This document shows, one piece after another, positions 34,460-44,198 of a stretch of DNA of 64,000 bases (within the stretch, counting starts at the first letter, position 1; the number at the start of each line of letters is the position of its first letter). The stretch comes from Lishizhenia sp965656535. Lineage in GTDB: Bacteria; Bacteroidota; Bacteroidia; Flavobacteriales_D; Crocinitomicaceae. Below the pieces are notes generated by a model. It had not been told where the DNA came from. It saw only the letters and a program-made list of their open reading frames with translations, and did no database searches. Position numbers and translations under genes: made by a program. The stretch is taken from positions 124,001 through 188,000 of the forward strand of contig CBFHKX010000003.1 in NCBI GenBank assembly GCA_965656535.1, in the 5' to 3' direction.

Positions 34460-37003
34460 TTATTTTTCTTCTTCTTCGGTTTTCTTTTTTCCCTTAATAA
34501 TTGCAATATCTAAATCTGTTTTATCTTTATTGCCTTTAATTTTAATTGTATCTCCTTCTTCAAGGTTAGATTTGATTATTTCTTCGGCAAGTGGATCTTC
34601 AACATATTTTTGAATGGCTCTTTTTAATGGTCTAGCTCCAAATTTTTCATCATATCCTTTGTCTACAATAAAATCCTTCGCATCATCAGAAATTTCAATT
34701 TGATAACCTAAATCGTTGATTCTACCATAGAGTTTAACTAATTCTAAATCAATGATTTTATGAATTGCATCTCTGTCTAAGGATTTAAATAAAATCATAT
34801 CGTCAACACGGTTTAAGAATTCAGGAGAGAATGCTTTTCTGAGTGCGTTTGAAATTACCGCTTTTTTATCCGCTTCTTGCGCATCTGTTTTGGCTTTAGT
34901 TCCAAATCCCACACCGGTTCCAAAATCTTGCAGTTGACGTGCACCAATGTTAGATGTCATGATTAAAATAGTATTCTTAAAATCAATTTTTCTTCCTAAA
35001 CCATCAGTCATATGTCCGTCATCTAAGGCTTGTAACAATAAATTGAAAACATCTGGATGTGCTTTTTCAATCTCATCTAAAAGGATAATAGAATAGGGCT
35101 TGCGTCGAACTTTTTCGGTTAATTGTCCACCTTCTTCATACCCAACATACCCCGGAGGCGCACCTACGAGTCTAGAAATAGAAAATTTCTCCATGTATTC
35201 AGACATGTCTACTCTAATCAAGGCTTCTTCAGTGTCAAACACTTGTCTTGCCAGTACCTTAGCTAATTGCGTTTTACCTACACCAGTTGGACCTAGAAAG
35301 AAAAACGAACCAATCGGTTTATTGGGATCTTTTAGTCCAGCTCTATTTCTTTGTATAGCGCGTACAACTTTGTCCACAGCTTCGTCTTGGCCAATTACTT
35401 GACCTTTCATAGTTTCGGCCATTTTAACGAGCTTTCCGCTTTCCTTTTCAGCAACTCTATTTAAAGGTATACCGGTCATCATAGAAACAACTTCGGCAAC
35501 ATGGGTTTCTGTAACCGTAACACGATGTGTTTTCGTGTCTTCTTCCCATTTGGCTTTTTCAGTTTCTAATTTTTCTTGAAGCTTACGTTCTGTATCTCTT
35601 AATTCGGCAGCTTTTTCATACTGCTGAGATTTGATTACATTGTTCTTTTCTTCTTTAACCTCTTCAATTTTTGCTTCAATATCCACAATTTCCTTGGGAA
35701 CATTAATATTGGTTAAGTGAACACGAGAACCTACTTCATCAAGCGCATCAATAGCTTTATCTGGCAAATGTCTGTCTGAAAGGTATCTGTCTGTTAACTT
35801 AACACAAGCTTCAATTGCTTCTTCTGTGTAGGTAACCGAGTGATGCTCTTCATAGCGTTCTTTAATGTTGTCTAGAATTTGAATTGTTTCATCTACTGAA
35901 GTAGGTTCAACAATTACTTTTTGGAACCTTCTTTCTAGTGCTCCGTCTTTTTCTATGTATTGTCTGTACTCGTCTAAAGTAGTTGCTCCAATTGCCTGCA
36001 TTTCTCCTCTTGCTAAGGCTGGCTTAAACATATTTGAAGCATCTAAAGATCCGCTTGCTCCACCGGCACCAATAATAGTATGGATTTCATCTATAAAAAG
36101 AATAATGTCTGGATTTTTTTCAATCTCTGCCATTACAGCCTTCATTCTTTCTTCGAATTGACCTCTGTATTTCGTACCTGCAACTAAAGATGCTAAATCA
36201 AGAGATATAATTCTTTTGTCGAACAAAACACGCGAAACCTTTCTCTGAACAATTCTTAAAGCTAGTCCTTCAGCAATTGCAGATTTTCCAACTCCTGGTT
36301 CTCCGATAAGTATAGGGTTGTTTTTTTTTCTTCTAGATAAGATTTGACTAACGCGTTCTATTTCTTTTTCTCTACCAACAATTGGATCTAATTTTCCTAC
36401 TTCGGCCATTTTGGTTAAATCTCTACCGAAATTGTCTAATACAGGAGTTTTTGATTTAGAATCGCCTGCTTTTCTAGCTCCACCAGAATTTCCGCTACCG
36501 GTAAAGCCCGTATCGTTCTCTCCATCATCGGTAGAACCTGGGAATTCTGCATTCGGCATTTTTTCTTCTTCTATCATTGCTTCAATTTCGTCTTTAATGT
36601 TGTTGTATATTACGCCGTACTTATTCAGTGTTCTGCAAGCTACATTGTTTTCATCTTTTAATATAGACAATAATAAATGTGCTGTTCCTATTACCGGACT
36701 TTTAAACAGTTTTGCCTCCAAATAAGTAACTTTTAATACCTTTTCTGCTTGTTTGACAAGAGGTATATTAGCTAAGTTAATGTTTGATTTAGACGATCGA
36801 GTAAGGTAAGCTTCAATTTCTGTGCGTATCTGCTTGAGGTCGAGGTTAAATTCTTTCAACGCTCGAATTCCTAAACCTTCTCCCTCTCGAATTAAACCAA
36901 GTAGCAAATGTTCAACTCCAATAAAGTCATTTCCTAATCGCAAGGCTTCCTCTCTACTAAAGTTAATTACATCTTTTACTCTGGGTGAAAATTTTGCTTC
37001 CAT
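34460..37003 (-). CDS. clpC: ATP-dependent Clp protease ATPase subunit ClpC
   Basis: An 847-residue AAA+ unfoldase that feeds substrates to ClpP. It has two N-terminal Clp repeats (about residues 1-145), a Gly/Ser-rich linker, the first AAA+ domain (GEPGVGKSA; LFIDEIHTIIGAG), a UVR-containing middle domain (about 415-475) and the second AAA+ domain (GPTGVGKTQ; ILLDEIEKAHPD). The C-terminal segment has VEDPLAEEII and a Lys/Glu tail. The UVR segment and the short middle domain identify ClpC instead of ClpB. It is divergent from gyrA and ends at a clear terminator. Confidence 0.97.
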   Translation of the reverse strand: MEAKFSPRVKDVINFSREEALRLGNDFIGVEHLLLGLIREGEGLGIRALKEFNLDLKQIRTEIEAYLTRSSKSNINLANIPLVKQAEKVLKVTYLEAKLFKSPVIGTAHLLLSILKDENNVACRTLNKYGVIYNNIKDEIEAMIEEEKMPNAEFPGSTDDGENDTGFTGSGNSGGARKAGDSKSKTPVLDNFGRDLTKMAEVGKLDPIVGREKEIERVSQILSRRKKNNPILIGEPGVGKSAIAEGLALRIVQRKVSRVLFDKRIISLDLASLVAGTKYRGQFEERMKAVMAEIEKNPDIILFIDEIHTIIGAGGASGSLDASNMFKPALARGEMQAIGATTLDEYRQYIEKDGALERRFQKVIVEPTSVDETIQILDNIKERYEEHHSVTYTEEAIEACVKLTDRYLSDRHLPDKAIDALDEVGSRVHLTNINVPKEIVDIEAKIEEVKEEKNNVIKSQQYEKAAELRDTERKLQEKLETEKAKWEEDTKTHRVTVTETHVAEVVSMMTGIPLNRVAEKESGKLVKMAETMKGQVIGQDEAVDKVVRAIQRNRAGLKDPNKPIGSFFFLGPTGVGKTQLAKVLARQVFDTEEALIRVDMSEYMEKFSISRLVGAPPGYVGYEEGGQLTEKVRRKPYSIILLDEIEKAHPDVFNLLLQALDDGHMTDGLGRKIDFKNTILIMTSNIGARQLQDFGTGVGFGTKAKTDAQEADKKAVISNALRKAFSPEFLNRVDDMILFKSLDRDAIHKIIDLELVKLYGRINDLGYQIEISDDAKDFIVDKGYDEKFGARPLKRAIQKYVEDPLAEEIIKSNLEEGDTIKIKGNKDKTDLDIAIIKGKKKTEEEEK

Positions 37004-37232
37004 ATTTACAAATGATGTGTTGTTTGACAGTTCCTGCTAATCAAGAATTAATCCATTTACCAAATATAAAACGTTTTAAGTTTAAAATGTTTTAAGTTGT
37101 TCACAATTTTTCACAGATTTTTGTTAGTAATTTGACTTCTAAAAGGTTTTTTTAAAGGTTTAAATGGCTATTTTCGAATCTTTGAAACAAATCGTCGTTG
37201 TATACGACAAACATTAATATTTAGCTGACAAC

Positions 37233-39803
37233 ATGGCAGAAGGAGAAAGAATAATTCAGATAAACATTGAAGACGAAATGAAATCCGCATACATTGATTA
37301 TTCAATGTCTGTAATCGTATCAAGAGCTTTACCTGATGTTAGAGATGGATTTAAACCCGTGCATCGACGCGTTTTATACGGTATGCAAGATTTGGGTGTT
37401 TATTCTAACAGACCTTATAAGAAATCCGCAAGAATTGTTGGAGAAGTACTGGGTAAGTATCATCCACATGGAGATAGTTCGGTTTATGATACAATGGTAA
37501 GAATGGCTCAACCTTGGTCGTTGCGTTATCCTTTAGTTGATGGTCAAGGAAACTTTGGATCGGTAGATGGTGATAGTCCGGCAGCAATGCGTTATACTGA
37601 GGCAAGATTAAAGAAAATCTCTGAGGAGATGCTCGGAGATCTAGATAAAGAAACAGTTGATTTCGCACCTAACTTTGACGATAGTCTTAAAGAACCAACC
37701 GTACTGCCTACTAAAATACCTAATCTTTTAGTAAACGGTGCTTCTGGTATTGCAGTGGGTATGGCTACCAATATGGCGCCACATAACTTAACTGAAGTAG
37801 TAAACGGTGCAATTGCTTACGTAGAAAATAAAGACATTGACGTAGAAGAGCTTGTACAGTTTGTAAAAGCGCCTGATTTTCCTACTGGTGGAATTATTTA
37901 CGGATATGAGGGAGTGAAATCTGCTCTAACCACAGGTAAAGGTAGAGTTGTAATTAGAGCGAAAGCCGAAATTGAAGTAACAAAGTCAGACAGAGAACAG
38001 ATTATTGTAACGGAGATTCCTTATTTAGTGAATAAGGCAGATATGATTAAGAAAACTGCCGACTTAGTTAACGATAAAAAAATTGATGGTATATCAGATA
38101 TTAGAGATGAGTCTGATAGAAACGGAATGCGAATTGTATACGAAATTAAGAGAGATGCAATCGCAAATGTGGTTTTAAATAAATTATTTAAATATACTGC
38201 GTTACAATCTTCATTTTCAGTAAACAACATCTGTTTAGTTAATGGTAGACCAAAGCTTTTAAATTTAAAAGAAATGATTGGCTACTTCATTGATTTTAGA
38301 CATGAAGTAATTGTTCGTAGAACGAAATATGATTTAAGAAAAGCTGAAGAAAGAGCGCATATATTAGAAGGATTAATTATTGCTTCTGATAACATTGACG
38401 AGGTAATCGCTTTAATAAGAGGTTCAAAGTCTCCAGATGAAGCAAGAGAAAAGTTAATTTCTAGGTTCGATCTGTCTGATATTCAAGCTAGGGCAATTGT
38501 TGAAATGCGTTTGAGACAATTAACCGGACTTGAGCAAGATAAGTTAAGAGCTGAATATGATGATTTAATGACTCTTATAGCTGATTTAAAGGATATTCTT
38601 GAAAATGAAGATAGACGAATGTCTATCATTAAGGAGGAATTAATTTACGTGAGAGACAAGTACGGAGACGAAAGAAGGTCTATTATAGAATACTCTGCGT
38701 CTGAAATGCGAATCGAAGATTTAATTCCTGATGATGAGGTTGTGGTAACAATTTCAAATGCAGGTTACGTTAAAAGAACCTCTTTAAATGAATATAAAGT
38801 TCAGAAAAGAGGAGGAATGGGATCTAAAGGCTCAACGACTAGAGATAAAGATTTTCTCCAAGAAATATTTGTTGCGACAAATCACAATTATTTAATGATT
38901 TTTACCGAAAAAGGTAAATGTTTCTGGATGCGTGTATTTGATATTCCAGAGGGTAACAAAACATCTAAAGGAAGAGCTATTCAAAACTTAATTAATATTG
39001 AGCGCGAAGACTCTATAAAAGCTTACATCTGTGTTAATGACTTAAAGGATGAAGACTATGTGAACGGACATTACATTGTAATGTGTACTAAGCAAGGAAT
39101 TATCAAGAAAACTTCATTAGAAGCGTATTCTCGACCACGAACAAATGGTATTAATGCAATAAACATTAATGAGGGAGATGAATTACTAGAAGCAAAGTTA
39201 ACGGATGGTGCAAACGAAATCATCTTAGCAAAGCGTTCTGGATATGCAATACGTTTCAATGAATCTACGGTAAGAACAGTAGGTAGAAATTCTATCGGTG
39301 TTAAAGGAGTTAGGTTTAAAGATGCTTCTGATGAAGTTATTGGAATGATCTGTATTAAAGAAGATACAACCAATACAATTTTAGTGGTTTCTGAAAATGG
39401 ATATGGAAAACGCTCTTACTTAAATGATCCTGAAACTGGTGATCCTGTATATCGTGTAACAAATAGAGGAGGGAAAGGTGTGAAAACTATTTCTGTAACC
39501 GAAAAAACGGGTGCACTTATCTCTATTAAAAACGTTACTAACGATGATGATTTAATGATTATTACTAAATCAGGTATAACAATACGATTAGATCTATCTG
39601 AGGTAAGAGTAATAGGAAGAGCTGCACAAGGTGTTAAAATGATAAACCTTAAAAAGAATGCAGAAATTGCTGCTGTAGCCAAGGTGCCAAAATCTGACGA
39701 AGAAGAACCACAAGCTTTTGATGAGGACGGAAATCCAATACTTGTTGAAGGTACAGAAGATGCTTCAAATGAAAATACATCTGCTTCTCAGGAAGAAGAG
39801 TAG
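37233..39803 (+). CDS. gyrA: DNA gyrase subunit A
   Basis: An 856-residue GyrA, the breaking-rejoining subunit of the gyrase that supercoils DNA. The catalytic Tyr lies in AAMRYTEARL (about residue 122). In the quinolone-resistance region HPHGDSSVYDTMVRMAQPWS, the positions equal to E. coli S83 and D87 are Ser and Asp, so no classic resistance change is present. The C-terminal pinwheel starts near residue 505. The GyrA-box reads QKRGGMG, with Met where Arg/Lys is usual. An acidic tail ends the protein. It is divergent from clpC across 229 bp, in which no full-consensus promoter stands out. Confidence 0.98.
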   Translation: MAEGERIIQINIEDEMKSAYIDYSMSVIVSRALPDVRDGFKPVHRRVLYGMQDLGVYSNRPYKKSARIVGEVLGKYHPHGDSSVYDTMVRMAQPWSLRYPLVDGQGNFGSVDGDSPAAMRYTEARLKKISEEMLGDLDKETVDFAPNFDDSLKEPTVLPTKIPNLLVNGASGIAVGMATNMAPHNLTEVVNGAIAYVENKDIDVEELVQFVKAPDFPTGGIIYGYEGVKSALTTGKGRVVIRAKAEIEVTKSDREQIIVTEIPYLVNKADMIKKTADLVNDKKIDGISDIRDESDRNGMRIVYEIKRDAIANVVLNKLFKYTALQSSFSVNNICLVNGRPKLLNLKEMIGYFIDFRHEVIVRRTKYDLRKAEERAHILEGLIIASDNIDEVIALIRGSKSPDEAREKLISRFDLSDIQARAIVEMRLRQLTGLEQDKLRAEYDDLMTLIADLKDILENEDRRMSIIKEELIYVRDKYGDERRSIIEYSASEMRIEDLIPDDEVVVTISNAGYVKRTSLNEYKVQKRGGMGSKGSTTRDKDFLQEIFVATNHNYLMIFTEKGKCFWMRVFDIPEGNKTSKGRAIQNLINIEREDSIKAYICVNDLKDEDYVNGHYIVMCTKQGIIKKTSLEAYSRPRTNGINAININEGDELLEAKLTDGANEIILAKRSGYAIRFNESTVRTVGRNSIGVKGVRFKDASDEVIGMICIKEDTTNTILVVSENGYGKRSYLNDPETGDPVYRVTNRGGKGVKTISVTEKTGALISIKNVTNDDDLMIITKSGITIRLDLSEVRVIGRAAQGVKMINLKKNAEIAAVAKVPKSDEEEPQAFDEDGNPILVEGTEDASNENTSASQEEE

Positions 39804-39820
39804 ATAACTAAAGTACACAG

Positions 39821-39858
39821 GCGATTAGTGTTGAATTTTCAGCGCTAATCGCTTTTTT
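39821..39858 (+). terminator. gyrA: Terminator of gyrA
   Basis: GCGATTAGTG pairs with CGCTAATCGC (39843-39852, one G-T pair), followed by TTTTTT. Confidence 0.88.
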
Positions 39859-39953
39859 ATTGGAAATAACAATAGGTGTCAGTATTTTTGGCATAGAATG
39901 TGTAATTTCACTTATGGAAATTAACATTAAATACATCACAAAGAAAATATAAT

Positions 39954-41105
39954 ATGAGTATGAATACAATAAAAACGGTTACGTTAGGATTAGGTTTACT
40001 AGTTGGATCTACTGCTGTTGCACAGAAATCTGATATGGTTAATGCAATTTTAGAATATCAAAAAACACCTAGACAAGCAGCAGAGAAAGACTATACATCT
40101 CTAGTCAAAACATTGCTTTCTGCAGAAGATTACATTGATGATGTTTTAGAGCATGAGCAGACTAAAAAAGGAACGAAAGATGGACCAAAAGCACATTACT
40201 ATTATGGCGCTATTTACTATGATCTTGCTATGTATGCTGAAATGCCTAAATTACAAAAAGAGTTTAGTGCATTTTCAAACGAAGAGACCTTGAATAAAGC
40301 AATTGATGCATTAAATTATGCTTACGCAAATGGCAAAAGTAGAATAAAAGGAGATGCTGAGAACTTTGTTTTAATAAAAGCACAGAACCTATCTAAAGAC
40401 GCAACTAAAAGTTTTCAAGATAGTTCTTATTTAGCATCTTTTGAAGCCTTTGCATTTGCATACGATTTAAAGAAGAGAGTTTTAGAGCAAGATGATACGG
40501 ATACGAAAACGAATGCGCAGGTTGCAGCAAGTAATGCACTTGTTCAATTGAAAAAAGAAGGAGATAATCAAAAAACATTGCGATTTATTAAGTCTGCATA
40601 TGAAATTTTCCCAGGTGATTTAGCACTTGCGTCTGAAGGTGTACAAGTCGCACTAAAAGCAGGAGATGAAGAAAATGCAATGCAATATGCAAATTCAGCA
40701 CTTGAAGCAAACACAGATAATGCTTTAGCTTATGGTACTTTCGGTACAGTGTTTTTGTCTGAAGGAAAAGAGGATAAAGCAGAGCAATTTTTAATTAAAG
40801 CTACAGAGTTAGAACCAACAAATGTGGATTACCAATATAACCTAGGTGCGCTTTATATTGGAAAAGGTCAAAAATTACAAGAAGGCCTTCGCGATCTAGA
40901 TTTGGGAGATCCGAGAAGAGCGAAAATGGAAAAAGAGGTAGAAGAAACTTATTCTAAAGCTGTTGCTCCATTAGAAGTTTACTTATCCCAAGAACCAGAT
41001 AACGTGCAAGTGGTTAGAACCTTAATGCAAGTAAGTAATTTTGCTGGAGACGAAGAGAAAAAGCAAATGTATTACGAGCGCATGAAAGAGTTGAAGAATA
41101 AGTAA
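39954..41105 (+). CDS. Exported TPR-repeat protein
   Basis: A 383-residue protein with a signal peptide (about residues 1-23, ending STAVAQ). At least four TPR-like helical pairs follow (for instance NALAYGTFGTVFLSEGKEDK and then VDYQYNLGALYIGKGQ). TPR arrays bind other proteins; the partner is unknown. It is most likely periplasmic. It is monocistronic between two hairpin terminators. A second ATG (codon 3) is an equal start candidate. Confidence 0.8.
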   Translation: MSMNTIKTVTLGLGLLVGSTAVAQKSDMVNAILEYQKTPRQAAEKDYTSLVKTLLSAEDYIDDVLEHEQTKKGTKDGPKAHYYYGAIYYDLAMYAEMPKLQKEFSAFSNEETLNKAIDALNYAYANGKSRIKGDAENFVLIKAQNLSKDATKSFQDSSYLASFEAFAFAYDLKKRVLEQDDTDTKTNAQVAASNALVQLKKEGDNQKTLRFIKSAYEIFPGDLALASEGVQVALKAGDEENAMQYANSALEANTDNALAYGTFGTVFLSEGKEDKAEQFLIKATELEPTNVDYQYNLGALYIGKGQKLQEGLRDLDLGDPRRAKMEKEVEETYSKAVAPLEVYLSQEPDNVQVVRTLMQVSNFAGDEEKKQMYYERMKELKNK

Positions 41106-41120
41106 AAACTATAATATTTG

Positions 41121-41155
41121 GAGAGAGGGACAATTATTTTGTCCCTCTTTTTTTA
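41121..41155 (+). terminator. Terminator after the TPR gene
   Basis: AGAGGGACA pairs with TGTCCCTCT around an AT-rich loop and is followed by a long T-run. Confidence 0.85.
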
Positions 41156-41214
41156 TATCTACATTTTAATTTGTTTAATCCTCTGTCTACAGTTAATTTA
41201 GCAAAAAAACACAG

Positions 41215-41982
41215 ATGAAAATTACTATTCTCGGTTCTGGAACATCTCAAGGCGTGCCTGTTATAGCTTGTAACTGTTCAGTATGTAGTTCTGGTAATTC
41301 AAAGGACGTACGACTCAGATCGTCTATCATGTTTACGGTTAATGATGAAAACTATGTTGTAGACTCTGGACCAGACTTTAGGCAACAAATGTTAAGAGAA
41401 AATGTCCAGTCGTTAAGAGCCGTCTTGTATACACATGAGCACAAAGATCATATTTCAGGTATGGATGATGTACGCGCTTTTAATTTTAAAGAAAAAAGAG
41501 ATATGGAAATCTTTTGCTCTAATTCTGTAGAAGAAGCCTTACGTAGAGAATTCTATTACGTTTTTGGAGCCAATACTTATCCAGGTATACCCAAGGTAAA
41601 CTTAAATAGAATTAATAAAGATAAATTTATATTGCCTTGCGGAGAATCAATCACCCCAATTGAAGTAATGCATTATAAAATGCCTGTTCTAGGGTTTAGG
41701 GTAAAAGACTTCACTTACATTACCGATGCCAAAACGATTTCAGAAGAAGAGAAGCAGAAAGTTAAGGGGTCAAAAATTTTGATCGTTAATTCGCTTAGAA
41801 AGGAAGAGCACATTTCGCACTTTAACTTAAATGAAGCTTTGGCATTTATAAAAGAAATTAATCCAGAACAAGCTTTTTTAACACATATTAGCCATCTTTT
41901 TGGCAAACACGAAGAAATAGAACAAGAACTTCCAGAAAACGTTAAAGTAGCGTATGATGGATTAACAATAGAAATAAAATGA
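41215..41982 (+). CDS. MBL-fold metallo-hydrolase, PhnP-like
   Basis: A 255-residue metallo-beta-lactamase-fold enzyme with LGSGTSQGVP at the N terminus, a CNCSVC stretch (probable zinc or structural Cys), the active-site THEHKDH motif (about residues 74-80), DSGPDF and a late THISH. It most resembles the PhnP phosphodiesterase group, so cyclic phosphodiester hydrolysis is a reasonable guess. It overlaps the DUF3817 gene by 4 bp (ATGA). Confidence 0.85.
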   Translation: MKITILGSGTSQGVPVIACNCSVCSSGNSKDVRLRSSIMFTVNDENYVVDSGPDFRQQMLRENVQSLRAVLYTHEHKDHISGMDDVRAFNFKEKRDMEIFCSNSVEEALRREFYYVFGANTYPGIPKVNLNRINKDKFILPCGESITPIEVMHYKMPVLGFRVKDFTYITDAKTISEEEKQKVKGSKILIVNSLRKEEHISHFNLNEALAFIKEINPEQAFLTHISHLFGKHEEIEQELPENVKVAYDGLTIEIK

Positions 41983-42254
41983 ACACATTTAGAAAAATTG
42001 CAATTTTAGAAGGGATTAGTTACCTATTACTCTTTATTACCATGCCATTAAAATACTGGTTAGAGATGCTAACCCCTAATTATATTGTTGGAATGCTGCA
42101 CGGTATACTCTTTATTATTTATATTGTATTTGCTTTAGTGTTGGCAAGGCATAAGAATTGGAAATGGGATTTCACTTTACTAGTTTTATTAGCTTCCTTA
42201 CTGCCTTTCGCAACTTTTTATCTAGAGCGAAAGTATCTGATAAAGATGGATTAA
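41979..42254 (+). CDS. DUF3817 family membrane protein
   Basis: A 91-residue protein with three hydrophobic segments and the family opening FRKIAILEGISYLLLFITMP, then VGMLHGILFIIYIVF. The function is unknown; it is an inner-membrane protein. It is translationally coupled to the MBL-fold gene. Confidence 0.85.
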   Translation: MNTFRKIAILEGISYLLLFITMPLKYWLEMLTPNYIVGMLHGILFIIYIVFALVLARHKNWKWDFTLLVLLASLLPFATFYLERKYLIKMD

Positions 42255-42266
42255 AAATATTGAGCA

Positions 42267-42303
42267 CAAAAAAAGCAGTTTCATTTGAAACTGCTTTTTT
42301 TAT
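42267..42303. terminator. Bidirectional terminator
   Basis: AAAAAAGCAGTTT pairs with AAACTGCTTTTTT. It lies between the convergent DUF3817 and rplI genes and has T-runs on both strands. Confidence 0.9.
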
Positions 42304-42317
42304 ATATAAAATAAAGA

Positions 42318-42764
42318 TTACTCTCCTTTTACTTCGAAACTAAAAGTAGCTCTCACTTCTTTGTGTAAGTTTGCTTCTGCTTCGTAAGTACCAATCTCTT
42401 TAATTGGCTCGTCTTTGATTTTGATTGATTTTCTATCAATATCAACACCTGCTTCTTTCAACGCTTCTGCAAGTTGTAATGTATTAACAGAACCAAAAAT
42501 CTTTCCGTTTTCTCCAACTTTAGCTCCAATTGAAACTGAAACACCTTCTAGCTTAGCTGCAATTGCACTAGCTTCTTCTTTTACTTTCTCTTCTTTGTGA
42601 GAACGTTGCTTAAGTGTTTCTATATGTGCTTTCTTTTGAGAAGCAGTAGCTAAAACTGCATATCCTTGAGGAATTAAAAAGTTTCTTCCGTATCCGTTTT
42701 TTACTTCTACGATTTCGTCTTTGTATCCTAAGTTATCAACGTTTTTCTTTAAAATTATTTCCAT
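42318..42764 (-). CDS. rplI: 50S ribosomal protein L9
   Basis: 148 residues with the L9 opening MEIILKKNVDNLGYKDEIVE and GYGRNFLIPQGYA, the central helix and a C-terminal domain with GKIFGSVN. It is the last gene of rpsF-rpsR-rplI and ends at a bidirectional terminator. Confidence 0.97.
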   Translation of the reverse strand: MEIILKKNVDNLGYKDEIVEVKNGYGRNFLIPQGYAVLATASQKKAHIETLKQRSHKEEKVKEEASAIAAKLEGVSVSIGAKVGENGKIFGSVNTLQLAEALKEAGVDIDRKSIKIKDEPIKEIGTYEAEANLHKEVRATFSFEVKGE

Positions 42765-42796
42765 CGTTTAATATCTTTAAAATTAATAACTAAGGC

Positions 42797-43060
42797 TTAC
42801 TTTAAACCGTCTGCAACGTATGGTAAAACTGCAATGTGACGAGCTCTTTTAATTGCCTTATTCACTTTCTTCTGGAATTTAGCAGAAGTTCCTGTAATTC
42901 TTCTTGGTAAAATTTTACCCTGCTCGTTAATTAATTTTAATAAGAAATCAGCGTCCTTATAATCAACAAACTTAATTCCACTTTTCTTAAAGCGACAGTA
43001 TTTTTCTTTTTTAATCTCGATGTTAATCGGAGTTAAATATCTGATATCATTTTGTGCCAT
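42797..43060 (-). CDS. rpsR: 30S ribosomal protein S18
   Basis: 87 residues with FVDYKDADFLLKLINEQGKI and LPRRITGTSAKFQKK, as in all S18 proteins. It partners S6 in the ribosome platform and lies between rpsF and rplI. Confidence 0.97.
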   Translation of the reverse strand: MAQNDIRYLTPINIEIKKEKYCRFKKSGIKFVDYKDADFLLKLINEQGKILPRRITGTSAKFQKKVNKAIKRARHIAVLPYVADGLK

Positions 43061-43089
43061 GACTTTTTTACTTTTAAATAATTAATAAA

Positions 43090-43449
43090 TTAAACGGTAG
43101 CTCCAACAATGGTTTTACCTTTAATGTTTCTTTCAACTCTTTTGTCTGCCCAAGTTTTGTGGTGCTTGTCCATTTTGACAGTTAAAAAGCGCATAACTCT
43201 TTCGTCACGCTTAAAAGCTAATTCAAGTTCAGCAACAATGTTACCTTCTCCTGCATACTCAACCAAAAAGTAAAATCCAGTAGATTTTTTTTGGATTTGG
43301 TAAGCAAGTTTTTTTAGACCCCAAGTTTCAGAGTGGTTAATTTTACCACCTAACGCTTTAATTTGGTCTTCGTACTTCACTACTGCTTCCTTTGCCTGAT
43401 CTTCAGACAAAACGGGAGTTAAAATGAAAACAGTTTCGTAGTTATTCAT
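43090..43449 (-). CDS. rpsF: 30S ribosomal protein S6
   Basis: 119 residues starting MNNYETVFILTPVLSEDQAK, with KKLAYQIQKKSTGFYFLVE, as in S6. It is the first gene of the ribosomal operon; in other bacteria the S6-S18 complex can regulate this operon. Confidence 0.96.
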   Translation of the reverse strand: MNNYETVFILTPVLSEDQAKEAVVKYEDQIKALGGKINHSETWGLKKLAYQIQKKSTGFYFLVEYAGEGNIVAELELAFKRDERVMRFLTVKMDKHHKTWADKRVERNIKGKTIVGATV

Positions 43450-43474
43450 AATTAAACATTTTTAAATAAGGGTG

Positions 43475-43482
43475 CAAAGATA
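43475..43482 (-). promoter_or_regulatory. rpsF: -7 element of the rpsF operon
   Basis: TATCTTTG on the minus strand, 25 bp before the rpsF ATG. No good -33 TTG is seen at the usual distance. Confidence 0.5.
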
Positions 43483-43536
43483 TAGCTTATATTTTATTAA
43501 CCATACTTTCAGCGTCCTTTTTTCAATAAAACCGGC

Positions 43537-44091
43537 TTATCCTTCTAAATTTTGTTCTAAATCTTTGAGTTGAATTGCCATTTCACTTATAAGTTTAGCT
43601 TTGGTATCATCTGTAGAGTTTCTGTTTTCCGCATATTCACTTAAATATACTTGTGCTTCTAAAAGATCTTCTTCTAAGAACGGACCCTCCAAGTTTTCTA
43701 TAATCGTTAAGCATTCTAAAGCATCCATGAAATCACCTTGAGTTGCGATTTGAACAAAATCAGCTAAATATTCAGAGAAATCTACTTTAGTGTTCCAAAT
43801 GGTATTAAGAAGAGGTTGACGAATAGTTTTGTATTTATTGCTGTGTATTGCTTCCATAATAGGTTCTGCAGCGTAGCTATCTTTTAAACTAGATAAAAAC
43901 TCAAGTACTTCTTTTTCATTTTTATCACTCAGACCTTCTACCCAAACGTCTAAAATAGGGTGTATAACTTTTGCTTCTCCATGAATTTGAAGTCCTTTCA
44001 ACGCTTTGCTAATGGTACTTTCTTCACCAGAACGTAATTGTATTAAAAGTTCGTTGATTTTTAATTTTTGCTGTTTTGCCGGATCTGTCAT
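43537..44091 (-). CDS. HEAT-like helical protein
   Basis: A 184-residue soluble, mostly helical, acidic protein. Repeated units such as ALKGLQIHGEAKVIHPILDVW and EVLEFLSSLKDSYAAEPIMEAI suggest HEAT-like repeats. There is no signal peptide. Such proteins occur beside ribosomal genes in Flavobacteriales; the function is unknown. Confidence 0.7.
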   Translation of the reverse strand: MTDPAKQQKLKINELLIQLRSGEESTISKALKGLQIHGEAKVIHPILDVWVEGLSDKNEKEVLEFLSSLKDSYAAEPIMEAIHSNKYKTIRQPLLNTIWNTKVDFSEYLADFVQIATQGDFMDALECLTIIENLEGPFLEEDLLEAQVYLSEYAENRNSTDDTKAKLISEMAIQLKDLEQNLEG

Positions 44092-44172
44092 ATTTATTAA
44101 AAACTTGATTTTTGTGCAAAAATAACTATAAAATTACCATTAAAGTGGTAGAGCTAAAATTCAATCAAACAC

Positions 44173-44195
44173 TATATTTGTAATCAAAATTTGAT
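44173..44195 (+). promoter_or_regulatory. -7 element and palindrome before the iron transporter operon
   Basis: TATATTTG (44173-44180) matches the -7 consensus. The perfect palindrome ATCAAA-A-TTTGAT (44183-44195) lies between it and the ATG at 44199, where a repressor could block transcription. No clear -33 TTG is present. Iron-dependent control is inference from the gene function. Confidence 0.55.
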
Positions 44196-44198
44196 ATT

